This document shows, piece by piece, positions 8,892 to 18,209 of a stretch of DNA of 32,391 nt. The translations under genes and the position numbers were made by a program. Source of the DNA: Roseobacter sp. (GTDB lineage Bacteria > Pseudomonadota > Alphaproteobacteria > Rhodobacterales > Rhodobacteraceae); NCBI GenBank assembly GCA_011050655.1, contig DRFG01000109.1:1-32391 (forward strand), written 5' to 3'. Each line of letters begins with the position of its first letter. The first letter of the stretch is position 1. Under the pieces are notes generated by a model, which made no database searches, had not been told where the DNA came from, and saw only the letters and a list, made by a program, of their open reading frames with translations.

Positions 8892-8979
8892 ATCCTGCCC
8901 TTAACGTGCCGGTATTATTATCTTGATCCGTCCGGGGAAACCGGCCCCCCGTCCCGTCTTTAACTACAGCCTATCGTCT

Positions 8980-11900
8980 TCAGATAAGCACATTGATGTC
9001 ATTATCGATCATCAATGTCCCCTCAGAGCCCAGCGTATAGATATCGTAGGTTTGGCCATCTTTGACTTCAAACCCATCCCGTACTGCGCCTGTGATTGTC
9101 ACCGTGTCGTCGCTGAAACCATTCACGATCAATGAATTTGTATTCTTCGACAAATTTACTAACGCGGCCTCGGTGATCGTCAATTGAGCTTCCTCTGCAA
9201 ATTGCAAATCAACAGTTTCGATATTGTATTGCGCCAAGTTAGGATTGCTGAGGTCGAGCCGTGTATTCGCACTTTCGTCGTCCAGCGCGAGATAGGTTCC
9301 CGACGAGTTTCCCGCCGTGTCCGTTGCCGTCACGACCAAGTCGGACCCGTCGGGCACATTGGTATTGAACTGAAAATTACGCTCCCCGATGGCATCGATG
9401 TCAAAGCTGGTGGCGTCGACTTCGGATATGGACCGATCTGCGTTGATCTGGTGAACATCCAGCGTGTCCGGGCTGATTTCGGTTGAGATTCCGCGTATAC
9501 CGTCGCCGTCGCGAGTGTAAGATGCGATGACGGGGCCCTCTGGCGCGTATGTGTCAATCGCCAACGTATCGGAGATTGAGGCGATATTGCCCACGTGGTC
9601 GGTTGCTGTAACCGATATGTCGGCATCATAAGTGCCCGGACGGATGCTCGCAGGCGGGATCATAACAGTCCAGTTGCCTGAAGAGTCCACCGACGCTGTG
9701 TAGTTCGTGCCGTCGAAATTGACCACGACAGTCGAACCCGCTTCAACGCGGCCATTCAGGTCGATCCCGGCCTCTGCTTCGCGGGCGGAGACGATAGCGT
9801 CGTTGCCTCCGGCTTGATCCATGTTCAACGGGTCAACCACAGTGTCGATGAGCACCGCATGACTTGCACTGGCAGAGTTTCCTGCCTGATCGGTAGCCTT
9901 CACAGAAACGGTTGTATTGATCGTGCCTTGAGGGATTTGACCGGGGGCAAACGTGACGGACCAGTTACCGTTCGCATCCACCACACCGTTCATTGAGGCG
10001 TTACCAAGACTTACCACTACCGATGACCCGATTTCACTGGTACCTGATACTGTTACGCCACCATCGGCAAGGCGCTCTGCACCGCTGACGATATCGTCAC
10101 CTTCAACCTTGTTGAGCGAAAGGTTGTCAACGCGTGTATCGACCTGCACGCTATCGGTTGCGCTACGGGTGTTGCCAGCACTGTCCGTAGTCGTGGCGGT
10201 GATGTCAGCGTTATAGACACCTTGAGCAACCTCGCCTGCCGCATAATAGGATGTCCACTGACCGTTTGCGTCCGCTACGACAGTGTGAGTAATTCCCGCA
10301 AGGGTAACCTGCACGACGGCTCCTGCATCAGCAGTACCTGAAATAGCAACGCCGTCACTTGCTTCGGCCGCATTGACAACGTCGTCGCCTTCAATCGGGG
10401 CCGCGTTGATGGTCAACGACCCTGCTTCGGTATCGACAGATACCGACTGAGATACGCTATCGGTGTTCCCGGCTGCATCGGTGGCTGTGGCGGTCATGGT
10501 TGTCGTATATGTACCCGCCGGAATATCCGAAGGGGCAAAAGTCACGCTCCAGCTACCGTCTGCTGCCACGGTGGCCGCATGAGACACCTGGCCAAGCTTA
10601 ACCATCACGGAAGAACCGGGTTCAACGGTGCCGGTCATAACGATACCCTGCGCCGCCTCCGAACCATTCACAATGCCGTCGCTTCCTCCGGTCTGGCCCG
10701 TAAAGGCAAGATCGCGAACCAAAGTATCGATTTGTATCTGGCCGGTTACGGTCGAGCTGTTGCCGACGCTATCGGTGGCAACAGCCGTTACTGTCGCGAC
10801 CGCTTCACCCGTGGGCACTTCGGACGCCGCGAACTGCGCGCTCCAATTTCCGTTTGCATCAACTGTCGCAGCTTTAGTTGCCGAACCAAAGGTGACATCG
10901 ACCGTCGACCCCGGTTGCGCCGTGCCTGTCAGGGTCACCCCATCGGCCCGCTCAGCCGCGTTCACTACGCCGTCCACTTCGACGCTATCCGTAGCAAGGG
11001 TTACTTCGGAAACCGTATCGACAGCTAACTGTTCTGTAACTGTAGTGGCGTTGCCGAACTTGTCGGTAGCGATAATGGTAATATCGCTGACATATTCGCC
11101 TTCCGGCAATGTGCCAGGTTGCCACGTAGCGGACCACGTGCCGTTTTCCCCTACCGTAGCTGTGCGCGTAATACCCCCAACAGTCAGTTGAATTGTGGCA
11201 CCAGGTTCGCTTTCGCCGGAGAGGGTTACACCGTTGCTAAACGCAGCCCCGTTAAAGATATCGCCTACTGATTGCGAACCTGACGTGACTGTTACCGCCG
11301 GTGCCAGCGTATCAACAACCAACGTCTCCACGCTTGTGGACGTATTGCCATATTGATCGGTCGACTTGATCGAAATTTCGGTCTCGTACTCACCAGCTTC
11401 GAGCATGCCCGGTTCGAACGTTACCGACCATGTTCCGTCGTCGGCGACGGTTGTGGTGACGACCTTTTCGCTTACTGTGACCTCTACATCTGTACCGGCT
11501 TCGCCAGTGCCCTTCAGAGTGACGCCCGTCGCAAATCCGTCGGCATTAAAGTAATCCGAAACGCCTTTGGTCCCTTCGGTCACGGTGACAACTGGGGCGG
11601 TGGTGTCGATTACGAAGCTCGGACCATCCAGTGTGGCTTCTTCTCCATCCGTTGTCACCGTAACAACGGCCTCATGGTTTCCGTCCGCCGGGAAATTATC
11701 ACCCTCGAAAACTGCCTCAAACGTACCGTCGTCACCAACAGTAGTAGTGACCTGTTTCTCGCCAACAGTAACGACAACCTCAGATCCCGGCTCACCCCCA
11801 CCGGTAACAGTGACGCTTTTTGTGGCCTCATCGCCTCCGACTGTGGCAGACGATTCAGGTTCATTTACAAATGGTGGTGCCTTGGACGCACCGCCGCCGG

Positions 11901-12447
11901 TGCCATTCCCGCCCGCACCTAGCACGGCGGCCCCACCGACTGCGGCTGCGGCCGCGACTGTCGCAGCACCACCGCCACCGACCACACCACCGAGCAAGGG
12001 CGCTGCCAACATCGAGACCTCGTCATCCCCGCCGGCAATCGCGCCACCGGGGGGCATGATTGCATCGCTGCGACCAAGATAGATCAGATCGTCCGAAGGG
12101 CTCCACTTGCCCCACTGCTCAGTAGGACCGTATTGCGCAAAAAGACTGCCCCCGTCCGCTTCAACAAAAGCCACCTCGTTCAGATATCCATCTGACGAAA
12201 TGAACAGACGATTGGGGGTGCCCGCTTGATTGAAGTAATTTTCAATGGTGATGACACGACCATCGGCAAGCGTAAGTAAAAGGTCGCTGCCCGCGCGCTG
12301 TTGAGAAAGAAAATCAGTCTGGCGCAGGTTCAGGGAAATTTCCTGACCCGACTGGGCCTGAATAATATGCGACTCGGCACCATCCAAAACCATGCCACGC
12401 TGCAATGCGCCCGCTTGATCGCGAACGACGAAATCTATCGTCTTCAT
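8980..12447 (-). CDS. Large BapA-like adhesin with eight Ig-like repeats, type I secreted
   Basis: I prefer the ATG at 12447 ('MKTIDFVVRDQAGALQRG') over the TTG at 12507, because the BapA-type prefix domain begins there; this gives 1155 residues. Order: prefix domain (~1-150), a Gly/Ala-rich hydrophobic linker ('LLGGVVGGGGAATVAAAAAV'), then eight Ig-like repeats of about 97 residues. Each repeat carries a G-x-x-EPGS-type turn, 'DANGNWSVTFAP'-type and 'ATDSAGNT'-type motifs and ends in 'DT'. A C-terminal region of about 190 residues follows ('DTVTITGAVRDGFEVKDGQTYDIYT...INVLI'), the likely secretion signal. There is no N-terminal signal peptide and no RTX nonapeptide array. The adjacent type I exporter makes it the obvious substrate. 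It probably acts on the cell surface or in the matrix for attachment; the ligand is unknown. Confidence 0.9.
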   Translation of the reverse strand: MKTIDFVVRDQAGALQRGMVLDGAESHIIQAQSGQEISLNLRQTDFLSQQRAGSDLLLTLADGRVITIENYFNQAGTPNRLFISSDGYLNEVAFVEADGGSLFAQYGPTEQWGKWSPSDDLIYLGRSDAIMPPGGAIAGGDDEVSMLAAPLLGGVVGGGGAATVAAAAAVGGAAVLGAGGNGTGGGASKAPPFVNEPESSATVGGDEATKSVTVTGGGEPGSEVVVTVGEKQVTTTVGDDGTFEAVFEGDNFPADGNHEAVVTVTTDGEEATLDGPSFVIDTTAPVVTVTEGTKGVSDYFNADGFATGVTLKGTGEAGTDVEVTVSEKVVTTTVADDGTWSVTFEPGMLEAGEYETEISIKSTDQYGNTSTSVETLVVDTLAPAVTVTSGSQSVGDIFNGAAFSNGVTLSGESEPGATIQLTVGGITRTATVGENGTWSATWQPGTLPEGEYVSDITIIATDKFGNATTVTEQLAVDTVSEVTLATDSVEVDGVVNAAERADGVTLTGTAQPGSTVDVTFGSATKAATVDANGNWSAQFAASEVPTGEAVATVTAVATDSVGNSSTVTGQIQIDTLVRDLAFTGQTGGSDGIVNGSEAAQGIVMTGTVEPGSSVMVKLGQVSHAATVAADGSWSVTFAPSDIPAGTYTTTMTATATDAAGNTDSVSQSVSVDTEAGSLTINAAPIEGDDVVNAAEASDGVAISGTADAGAVVQVTLAGITHTVVADANGQWTSYYAAGEVAQGVYNADITATTTDSAGNTRSATDSVQVDTRVDNLSLNKVEGDDIVSGAERLADGGVTVSGTSEIGSSVVVSLGNASMNGVVDANGNWSVTFAPGQIPQGTINTTVSVKATDQAGNSASASHAVLIDTVVDPLNMDQAGGNDAIVSAREAEAGIDLNGRVEAGSTVVVNFDGTNYTASVDSSGNWTVMIPPASIRPGTYDADISVTATDHVGNIASISDTLAIDTYAPEGPVIASYTRDGDGIRGISTEISPDTLDVHQINADRSISEVDATSFDIDAIGERNFQFNTNVPDGSDLVVTATDTAGNSSGTYLALDDESANTRLDLSNPNLAQYNIETVDLQFAEEAQLTITEAALVNLSKNTNSLIVNGFSDDTVTITGAVRDGFEVKDGQTYDIYTLGSEGTLMIDNDINVLI
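9540..11850 (-). repeat. Eight tandem Ig-like repeat units in the adhesin gene
   Basis: Eight consecutive units of about 290-300 bases encode ~97-residue Ig-like domains. They are clear at protein level from the recurring 'DANGNWS' / 'DDGTWSV' core and 'ATDxxGN' blocks, but diverged at DNA level, so the array does not look recently amplified. The first unit, nearest the linker, is shorter and the most divergent. Boundaries are approximate. Confidence 0.8.
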
Positions 12448-12810
12448 AATAATACCGCTCTGCCTCGGTGCCCGCTTTTTGCGTAGCGCCAAAATATTGA
12501 ATGACAACCGACCCTTAAATAGATCGTGTAGCCGCCTGATGATGTTCGCTATGTTAAACGAAACTTATTATTGAAACCTGTATACCCTTTTTGCCCTGAA
12601 AAAGCCAAGTTTTAATTCATAACGGCACAGTCTTGCCACATTTCACAGTGCACATTGGACACACTTTCAACCTGTGGGCGAAACAATTATCTAAATTAAT
12701 AGATCACTGCCATTCTCCAAGGATTCCAAAAACTTAAAGATCGTCCTTAAATTTCGGGGCAAATCAGGTGTCCAGTTGACAACCCCGCTGGGGCTAGCAA
12801 GTCTGCGCGC
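12448..12810. promoter_or_regulatory. Divergent AT-rich intergenic region between adhesin and CocE-type hydrolase
   Basis: This 363-base gap separates two divergently transcribed genes and must hold both promoters. It is more AT-rich than its surroundings. I see TTAA-N7-TTAT at 12554-12568, one mismatch from a CtrA-type site, on the side nearer the adhesin. There is also TTGACA at 12776-12781, with no convincing -10 box 17 bases later. A short GC hairpin (CCCC-GCT-GGGG) lies just before the plus-strand start at 12811. No ORF or RNA gene was recognised. Confidence 0.5.
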
Positions 12811-14805
12811 ATGGAAAATACCTCTAACGAGCCTTTGCCGCTGATTGAAGACCCTGATGTTGGCATCACCCTATCCGATGGGTGCCGCCTATCCGCAAGA
12901 ATTTGGCGGCCGCAGAATGCCAATGAACAACCGGTTCCGGCGATTTTGGAATACCTTCCCTATCGAAAGCGCGACGGCACCACGGGGCGCGACGCGCTTA
13001 CACATCCCTGGTTCGCGGAACGGGGCTATGCCTGCGTACGGGTTGACATGCGCGGTAACGGTGACAGCCAAGGCATAATGGAGGACGAATATACCCCCCA
13101 GGAACAGGCGGATTGCATCGAAGTGATAAACTGGCTTGCGTCGCAGCCATGGTGCAGCGGCAGCGTCGGGATGATGGGGATTAGCTGGGGTGGCTTCAAC
13201 GGGCTGCAAGTGGCCGCGCACGATCCCAAGCCATTAAAGGCGGTTGTTACTTTGTGTTCCACCGTGGATCGCTTTGCCGATGACATCCACTATAAAGGCG
13301 GATGCCTGCTGAACGAAAACCTTGGCTGGGGCGCGACCATGTGGGCCTATTCCAGCCGGGCTCCAGACCCTGCCCTGCGTCAAGACTGGCGTGAGATGTG
13401 GCTAGAACGGCTGAAGGCAGAGCCCTTTCTTCCTTCGCTTTGGCTGCGCCATCAGACCCGCGATGCCTATTGGAAACAGGGGTCGGTGATCGAGGATTAT
13501 TCAGCGATCAAGGCCAAGGTTCTGGCGATCGGCGGCTGGGGTGACGCGTATAAAAACGCCGTTCCCCAACTGGTCGAAGCCTTGCCTGGGGCCAAGGGCA
13601 TTGTTGGTCCTTGGGTACATAAATATCCGCATTTTGCGATCCCCGAACCGCGCATCGGGTTTCTGCAAGAAGCGCTGCGTTGGTGGGACCAGTGGCTGAA
13701 AGGGATCGACACCGGCGTAGAGAAAGACCCCGACTATCGTGCCTATTTGATGGACGGAATGCGCCCCGCCGCTTGGGTATCGCAACGTCCAGGCCGATGG
13801 ATTGCGGAAACGGACGGAGCCACTTCGCATTTAGCTAAAAAGCTGCTGCACCTGACAGATAAAGGGCTAACGGATGACACCGGCACGCTAAGCACTGTCA
13901 TTCAAACGCCGGCTCATTGTGGCGCAGACGCCGGCGAATACTGTGCGATATGGCTAGGGCCGGAAATGCCAGGGGACCAGCGCCACGATGATGCATTATC
14001 GGCGACCTTTGATACTGCGCCCTTGGCGGATGATTACGATATCGTAGGGGCACCCCGTATCTCTTTCAACCTTACCAGCGACAGACCGCATGGCCAAATC
14101 GCAGTACGACTAAACCACGTACATCCTGACGGGGCCAGCGCTCGGATCACCTATGGCGTGCTTAATTTGTGTCACCGCGATAGCCCTGAAACCCCCGCCC
14201 CGGTCCCGTGCGGCGACGCAATTACGGTAAATTTTGATCTGGACCACATCGCGTATCGCATCCCTGCCGGTCACCGGCTGCGCGTGTCCGTATCCAATGC
14301 TTATTGGCCGCTGATCTGGCCAGCCCCCGAAGCATCCAGCCTTAGACTGGCGTCAGGCCATGTGGAGATGCCCCAACGTCCGACCACCGGGGGTGACGAA
14401 TATGTTTTCCCACCCCCGACTGCTGCCGCCCCTTGGACCACGCAAACGTTACGTGCCGAAAACCATGAGCGCCGTCAGGAAACTAATATGGTAACCGGCG
14501 AGGTTTCTCTGACCATCGAGGATGATTTCGGTAAGGTTCGCGATTGTGATCATGGCCTGATATCGGGGTCAATTGCCCGCGAACGTTGGACCATCAAACC
14601 CGACGACCCGTCATCGGCTATAGGTGCGTGTCACTGGACCGAAGAGCTGGAGCGAGATGACATCCGACTGCGCACAGAAACCCATTCGAAAATGTGGTCA
14701 GACGCAACGTTTTTTCATCTTACCGCCCGCGTAGAGGCGTATGAAAACGATATATTGATCTACGAACGCGACGTAGTGGATAGCATTAAGCGGCACTTTA
14801 TGTAA
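12811..14805 (+). CDS. CocE/NonD-family (peptidase S15-like) serine hydrolase
   Basis: The 664-residue protein has an N-terminal alpha/beta-hydrolase domain and a C-terminal jelly-roll domain, as in cocaine esterase and X-Pro dipeptidyl-peptidases. The nucleophile is S125 in 'GISWGG', the acid D245 in 'GGWGDAYKN' and the base H270 in 'GPWVHKYPHF'. Other family marks are 'PYRKRDGTTGRD' and 'YACVRVDMRGNGDSQG'. The C-terminal domain starts near 'LADDYDIVGAPRISFNLTSD'. It hydrolyses an ester or an acyl-peptide bond in the cytoplasm, since no signal peptide is visible; the substrate is unknown. It lies 131 bases before the peptide-type ABC importer genes on the same strand, so it may process what the importer brings in. 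Confidence 0.9.
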   Translation: MENTSNEPLPLIEDPDVGITLSDGCRLSARIWRPQNANEQPVPAILEYLPYRKRDGTTGRDALTHPWFAERGYACVRVDMRGNGDSQGIMEDEYTPQEQADCIEVINWLASQPWCSGSVGMMGISWGGFNGLQVAAHDPKPLKAVVTLCSTVDRFADDIHYKGGCLLNENLGWGATMWAYSSRAPDPALRQDWREMWLERLKAEPFLPSLWLRHQTRDAYWKQGSVIEDYSAIKAKVLAIGGWGDAYKNAVPQLVEALPGAKGIVGPWVHKYPHFAIPEPRIGFLQEALRWWDQWLKGIDTGVEKDPDYRAYLMDGMRPAAWVSQRPGRWIAETDGATSHLAKKLLHLTDKGLTDDTGTLSTVIQTPAHCGADAGEYCAIWLGPEMPGDQRHDDALSATFDTAPLADDYDIVGAPRISFNLTSDRPHGQIAVRLNHVHPDGASARITYGVLNLCHRDSPETPAPVPCGDAITVNFDLDHIAYRIPAGHRLRVSVSNAYWPLIWPAPEASSLRLASGHVEMPQRPTTGGDEYVFPPPTAAAPWTTQTLRAENHERRQETNMVTGEVSLTIEDDFGKVRDCDHGLISGSIARERWTIKPDDPSSAIGACHWTEELERDDIRLRTETHSKMWSDATFFHLTARVEAYENDILIYERDVVDSIKRHFM

Positions 14806-14889
14806 TAGAACCGTCACATATGCCACGCTATTAACTCTTGCGACACTCTGGGAAATGCTTAACGTTGTGTCATCAATCAATAAAAAAAC

Positions 14890-14907
14890 CCGTGCAAAAA
14901 CCCACGG
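14890..14907 (-). terminator. Weak terminator-like hairpin, minus-strand orientation
   Basis: CCGTG and CACGG form a five-pair stem with an eight-base loop. On the minus strand it is followed by GTTTTTTT (A7 at 14882-14888 on the plus strand), so it looks like an intrinsic terminator for leftward transcription. No minus-strand gene ends here, so its role is unclear. On the plus strand it would sit in the leader of the binding-protein gene. Confidence 0.3.
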
Positions 14908-14936
14908 AAATATCACCTAATCAGGGAGAAACATAC

Positions 14937-16426
14937 ATGAATGATCAACTGGAATATATGACCGGTCAGGTGGCCAAAGGTACGATGACCCGTCGCGAAT
15001 TTGTTGGCCGGGCGGGGAATCGACCAACACGCTTGATCCGGCTTTGACAGCCTCTGAAGTGCCGCTTGATAACCTGCGCCACCTGTATGAAACGCTAGTC
15101 GAGGTGAACCCGGCGGGCGAAGTTGAACCACGCATGGCCGAGAGCTATGAAGCATCGGCCGACGCGAAAACATGGGCTTTCAAAATCCGCAAAGGGATCC
15201 AGTTCCATAACGGCAAGGACATGACCCCCGAAGACGTACTGAAAACCATGCAGCGTCACTCGGATGAAAACAGCCAGTCAGGTGCGTTGGGCATCATGCG
15301 CGGCATCGAAAACATGAAGGTCGACGGCGACAACTTGATCGTTGAACTGGGCGTCGGCAACGCTGACCTTCCCTACCTCATGGCCGATTACCACCTGATG
15401 ATCCAGCCCGATGGCGGCATGGATAACCCCGGTGCCGGTATCGGTACGGGTCCATACACGCTGGAAGTCGACGAGCCCGGCGTTCGCCACGGCTTCACGC
15501 GCAACGAGAACTACTGGGATGCCGACAACCGTGGCTTTACCGATTATAACGAAGTGCTGGTTCTGAACGATGCCACCGCGCGTACCGCGGCGCTGCAATC
15601 GGGTCAGGTCAACATGATCAACCGCGTTGACCCTAAGGTTGCTGCCCTACTGGATCGGGCGCCAAACCTAAGCGTCAAATCTGTCTCCGGTCGTGGCCAC
15701 TATGTGTTCATCGCCCATGTAGATACCGCACCTTTCGACAACAACGATCTGCGGCTGGCTTTGAAATATGCGATCAACCGCGAAGAAATGGTTGATAAGA
15801 TCCTGCGCGGCTATGGCTCTATCGGGAACGACATGCCGATCAACGCGTCCTATCCGCTGTTCGATGCGTCGATTCCTCAGCGTGAACACTCCATCGAAAA
15901 AGCTAAAGAGCATTACGCAAAATCCGGTCACGACGGCAGCCCAATTATTCTGCGCGTTGCAGATGGTGCCTTCCCAGGTGCCGTAGAGGCCGCTTCGCTT
16001 TTCCAGGAATCGGCGAAAGCCGCCGGTATCCCGCTGGAAATCAAGCGCGAGCCAAATGACGGCTATTGGTCCGAAGTCTGGAATGTGAAGCCTTTCTGTG
16101 CCTCGTATTGGGGTGGTCGTCCGGTACAGGACCAGATGTATTCGACAGCCTATCTTTCAAGTGCCGACTGGAACGATACCCGTTGGAAGCGCCCGGAATT
16201 CGACGCAATGCTGTTAGAAGCACGCGCCGAACTGGACGAAGCCAAGCGCAAGGCAATCTATTCCAAGATGGGCATGATGCTGCACAACGAAGGCGGTGTG
16301 ATATTGCCAATGTTCAATGATTTCGTGGATGGGGTTGCCAACAACGTCGGCGGTTGGATCAAAGATCCGAACGCAGAATTGATGAACAACAAAGCCCCGA
16401 TCAAATGCTGGGTTAAAGACGCATAA
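14937..16426 (+). pseudogene. Peptide ABC transporter substrate-binding protein (SBP_bac_5), signal region deleted and frameshifted
   Basis: Translation should begin at the ATG at 14937 (AGGGAGAA just upstream): 'MNDQLEYMTGQVAKGTMTRREFVGRA', a typical start for Rhodobacterales binding proteins with a Tat-like TRREF motif. Frame then breaks: the mature protein continues as 'GGESTNTLDPALTASEVPLDNLRHLYETLVEV' from about 15011 in another frame, while the first frame stops at 15047. The expected ~25-35 residues of signal peptide and first strand are absent. The frame offset implies a net loss of 3n+1 bases. The rest (to 'APIKCWVKDA') is intact, with the SBP_5 features 'YEASADAKTWAFKIRKGIQFHNGKDMTPEDV' and 'NREEMVDKILRGYG'. 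A TTG-started internal ORF (15044) would give a cytoplasmic, signal-less protein. It is either a real mutation or a sequencing error. Confidence 0.88.
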
Positions 16427-16434
16427 GGTAACAT

Positions 16435-17397
16435 ATGCTTATGCACCCTGTACTGAAACTGATCGCCCAACGCTTAGCGTTGGGCCTTCTTCTGCTCTTT
16501 GCCGCGTCGGTCTTGATCTTCGTAGGCACCTCGATTTTGCCAGGTGACGTGGCACAATCCATATTAGGGCAATCCGCCACGCCCGAAGCGTTGGCGAACA
16601 TGCGCCGCGAACTCGGCTTGAACGACCCCGCCGTAACCCGCTATTTCGCATGGCTCGGTGGTGTGTTGCAGGGCGATCTGGGCACCGCGTTGACCAATGG
16701 CCGCGACATCGCAGACAGCCTTGGCGGACGATTGAAAAACACTCTGTTTCTTGCCTTCTGGGCGGCCGCGATTTCGGTCCCGCTAGCGATTTCCCTTGGA
16801 CTTCTAGCGGTTCGATACAAAGACCGCTGGCCCGACAAGCTGATTTCAGCGGTGACGCTGACGACTATCTCTATCCCTGAATTCATGATCGGCTATATTT
16901 TGATCTATTGGGTCGCGATCAAGTGGCGGCTGTTTCCGTCGGTCGCGATCATCAACGACAGCATGAGCCTTGGTGAAAAGCTCAATGCCATCGCTATTCC
17001 GGTGATGGTTCTTACGCTGGTCGTCTTAGCGCATATGATGCGTATGACCCGCGCCGCTATCTTGAACGTGATGCAGTCGGCCTATATCGAGACCGCCGAG
17101 CTGAAAGGGCTTGGGATGCTGAAAATCATCCGCAAGCATGCCTTCCCCAACGCCATTGCACCGATTGTCAATGTGGTGATGCTGAACCTCGCTTATCTGG
17201 TGGTTGGTGTCGTCGTGGTCGAAGTGGTGTTCGCCTATCCGGGAATGGGGCAATATCTGGTCGATCACGTCAGCAAACGTGATGTTCCGGTTGTGCAGGC
17301 TTCGGGCCTGATCTTTGCCGCAGTTTATATCGGGCTGAACCTGGTTGCCGATATTGTTTCCATCCTAGCCAACCCCCGGCTGAGGCATCCGAAATGA
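16435..17397 (+). CDS. ABC transporter permease, DppB-type
   Basis: The 320-residue inner-membrane protein has six predicted helices. The first, with 'LALGLLLLFAASVLIFVGTSILPGD', and the periplasmic loop ('LGQSATPEALANMRRELGLNDPAVTRY') are the standard DppB/OppB opening. The cytoplasmic EAA loop that contacts the ATPase is 'YIETAELKGLGMLKIIRKHAFPNAIAPI'. It forms a heterodimeric channel with the next gene product for uptake of peptides or similar solutes. It starts nine bases after the binding-protein gene with AAGG upstream, and overlaps the next permease gene by ATGA. It appears intact even though the binding protein does not. Confidence 0.94.
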   Translation: MLMHPVLKLIAQRLALGLLLLFAASVLIFVGTSILPGDVAQSILGQSATPEALANMRRELGLNDPAVTRYFAWLGGVLQGDLGTALTNGRDIADSLGGRLKNTLFLAFWAAAISVPLAISLGLLAVRYKDRWPDKLISAVTLTTISIPEFMIGYILIYWVAIKWRLFPSVAIINDSMSLGEKLNAIAIPVMVLTLVVLAHMMRMTRAAILNVMQSAYIETAELKGLGMLKIIRKHAFPNAIAPIVNVVMLNLAYLVVGVVVVEVVFAYPGMGQYLVDHVSKRDVPVVQASGLIFAAVYIGLNLVADIVSILANPRLRHPK

Positions 17398-18209
17398 AAA
17401 ACATTCCCATTTCTGCAATGATCGGCCTGTTTTTCACCGGGCTTTACTTTCTGATGGCAATTTTTGCGCCTTTGTTAGCGCCGTACGGCATGGCCGAAAT
17501 CGTCGGCGACGTGTGGGAGCCTTCATCTTCGCAGTTCCTGTTGGGCACGGACAGTATCGGACGCGACCTGCTGAGCCGGATGATCTATGGCGGGCGTACG
17601 ACGATCTTTATCGCCACCGCTGCTACGGTCCTCAGCTTCACCTTGGGTTCTGTACTGGGCTTTTTTGCCGCGGTATCCGGCGGCTGGGTGGATCAGGCGA
17701 TCTCGCGGTTTGTCGATCTAATCATGTCAATTCCATCGCTGATTTTTGCGCTGGTGGTATTATCAGTGATGCCGACAACTGTCCCGATCCTTATCCTTCT
17801 GATGGGGTTGCTCGACAGTACTCGGGTCTTCCGGTTGGCCCGCGCCGTTGCCGTGGATATCACGGTGATGGACTATGTCGAGGCCGCCCGTCTTCGAGGC
17901 GAGAAAATCGGCTGGATCATTTTCCGGGAAACGCTTCCAAATGCCCTTTCACCGCTGGTCGCTGAAATGGGTCTGCGGTTTATCTTTGCAGTGTTGTTCG
18001 TGTCGACCCTGTCGTTCTTGGGGCTTGGCGTTCAACCCCCGCAGGCTGACTGGGGCGGCATCGTGAAAGAGAACAAAGAAGGCATCAACTATGGCATTCA
18101 GGCAGCGCTTTATCCAGCCTATGCCATCGCCACATTGTGTATCTCGATCAACCTTGTTGCGGACTGGATCTTGACCCGCACCACATCGCTTAAAGGGGGC
18201 CGGGGATGA
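17394..18209 (+). CDS. ABC transporter permease, DppC-type
   Basis: The 271-residue inner-membrane protein is the second permease subunit of the peptide-type importer. It has the DppC/OppC opening (a single helix, then 'HxLGTDxxGRDLLSR'-like 'FLLGTDSIGRDLLSRMIYGGRTT') and the EAA loop 'YVEAARLRGEKIGWIIFRETLPNALSPL'. The C-terminal 'FLGLGVQPPQADWGGIVKENKEGINYG' is a family hallmark. It overlaps both neighbours by ATGA, so the two permeases and the ATPase are translationally coupled. Confidence 0.94.
   Translation: MKNIPISAMIGLFFTGLYFLMAIFAPLLAPYGMAEIVGDVWEPSSSQFLLGTDSIGRDLLSRMIYGGRTTIFIATAATVLSFTLGSVLGFFAAVSGGWVDQAISRFVDLIMSIPSLIFALVVLSVMPTTVPILILLMGLLDSTRVFRLARAVAVDITVMDYVEAARLRGEKIGWIIFRETLPNALSPLVAEMGLRFIFAVLFVSTLSFLGLGVQPPQADWGGIVKENKEGINYGIQAALYPAYAIATLCISINLVADWILTRTTSLKGGRG

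Noticed and set aside
9540-11850. CRISPR-like or simple DNA repeat array
   Set aside because: The periodicity is ~290 bases and exists at protein level (Ig-like domains), with diverged DNA and no short spacers.
11353-12082. Long plus-strand ORFs (189 and 171 residues) over the adhesin gene
   Set aside because: They are antisense shadows of the repeat-rich adhesin frame; their Pro/Ser/Thr-rich translations reflect the reverse complement of the Gly/Ala/Val/Asp codons. No ribosome-binding site or family motif was seen.
12776-12804. TTGACA promoter for the CocE-type hydrolase
   Set aside because: The -35 box is perfect, but the bases 17 further on (AAGTCT) are a poor -10 and would give an almost leaderless transcript; mentioned in the intergenic entry only.
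14838-15047. Separate 69-residue plus-strand gene
   Set aside because: From residue 34 it is the N-terminus of the broken binding protein; the earlier residues are untranslated leader, and the ORF ends only because of the frameshift.
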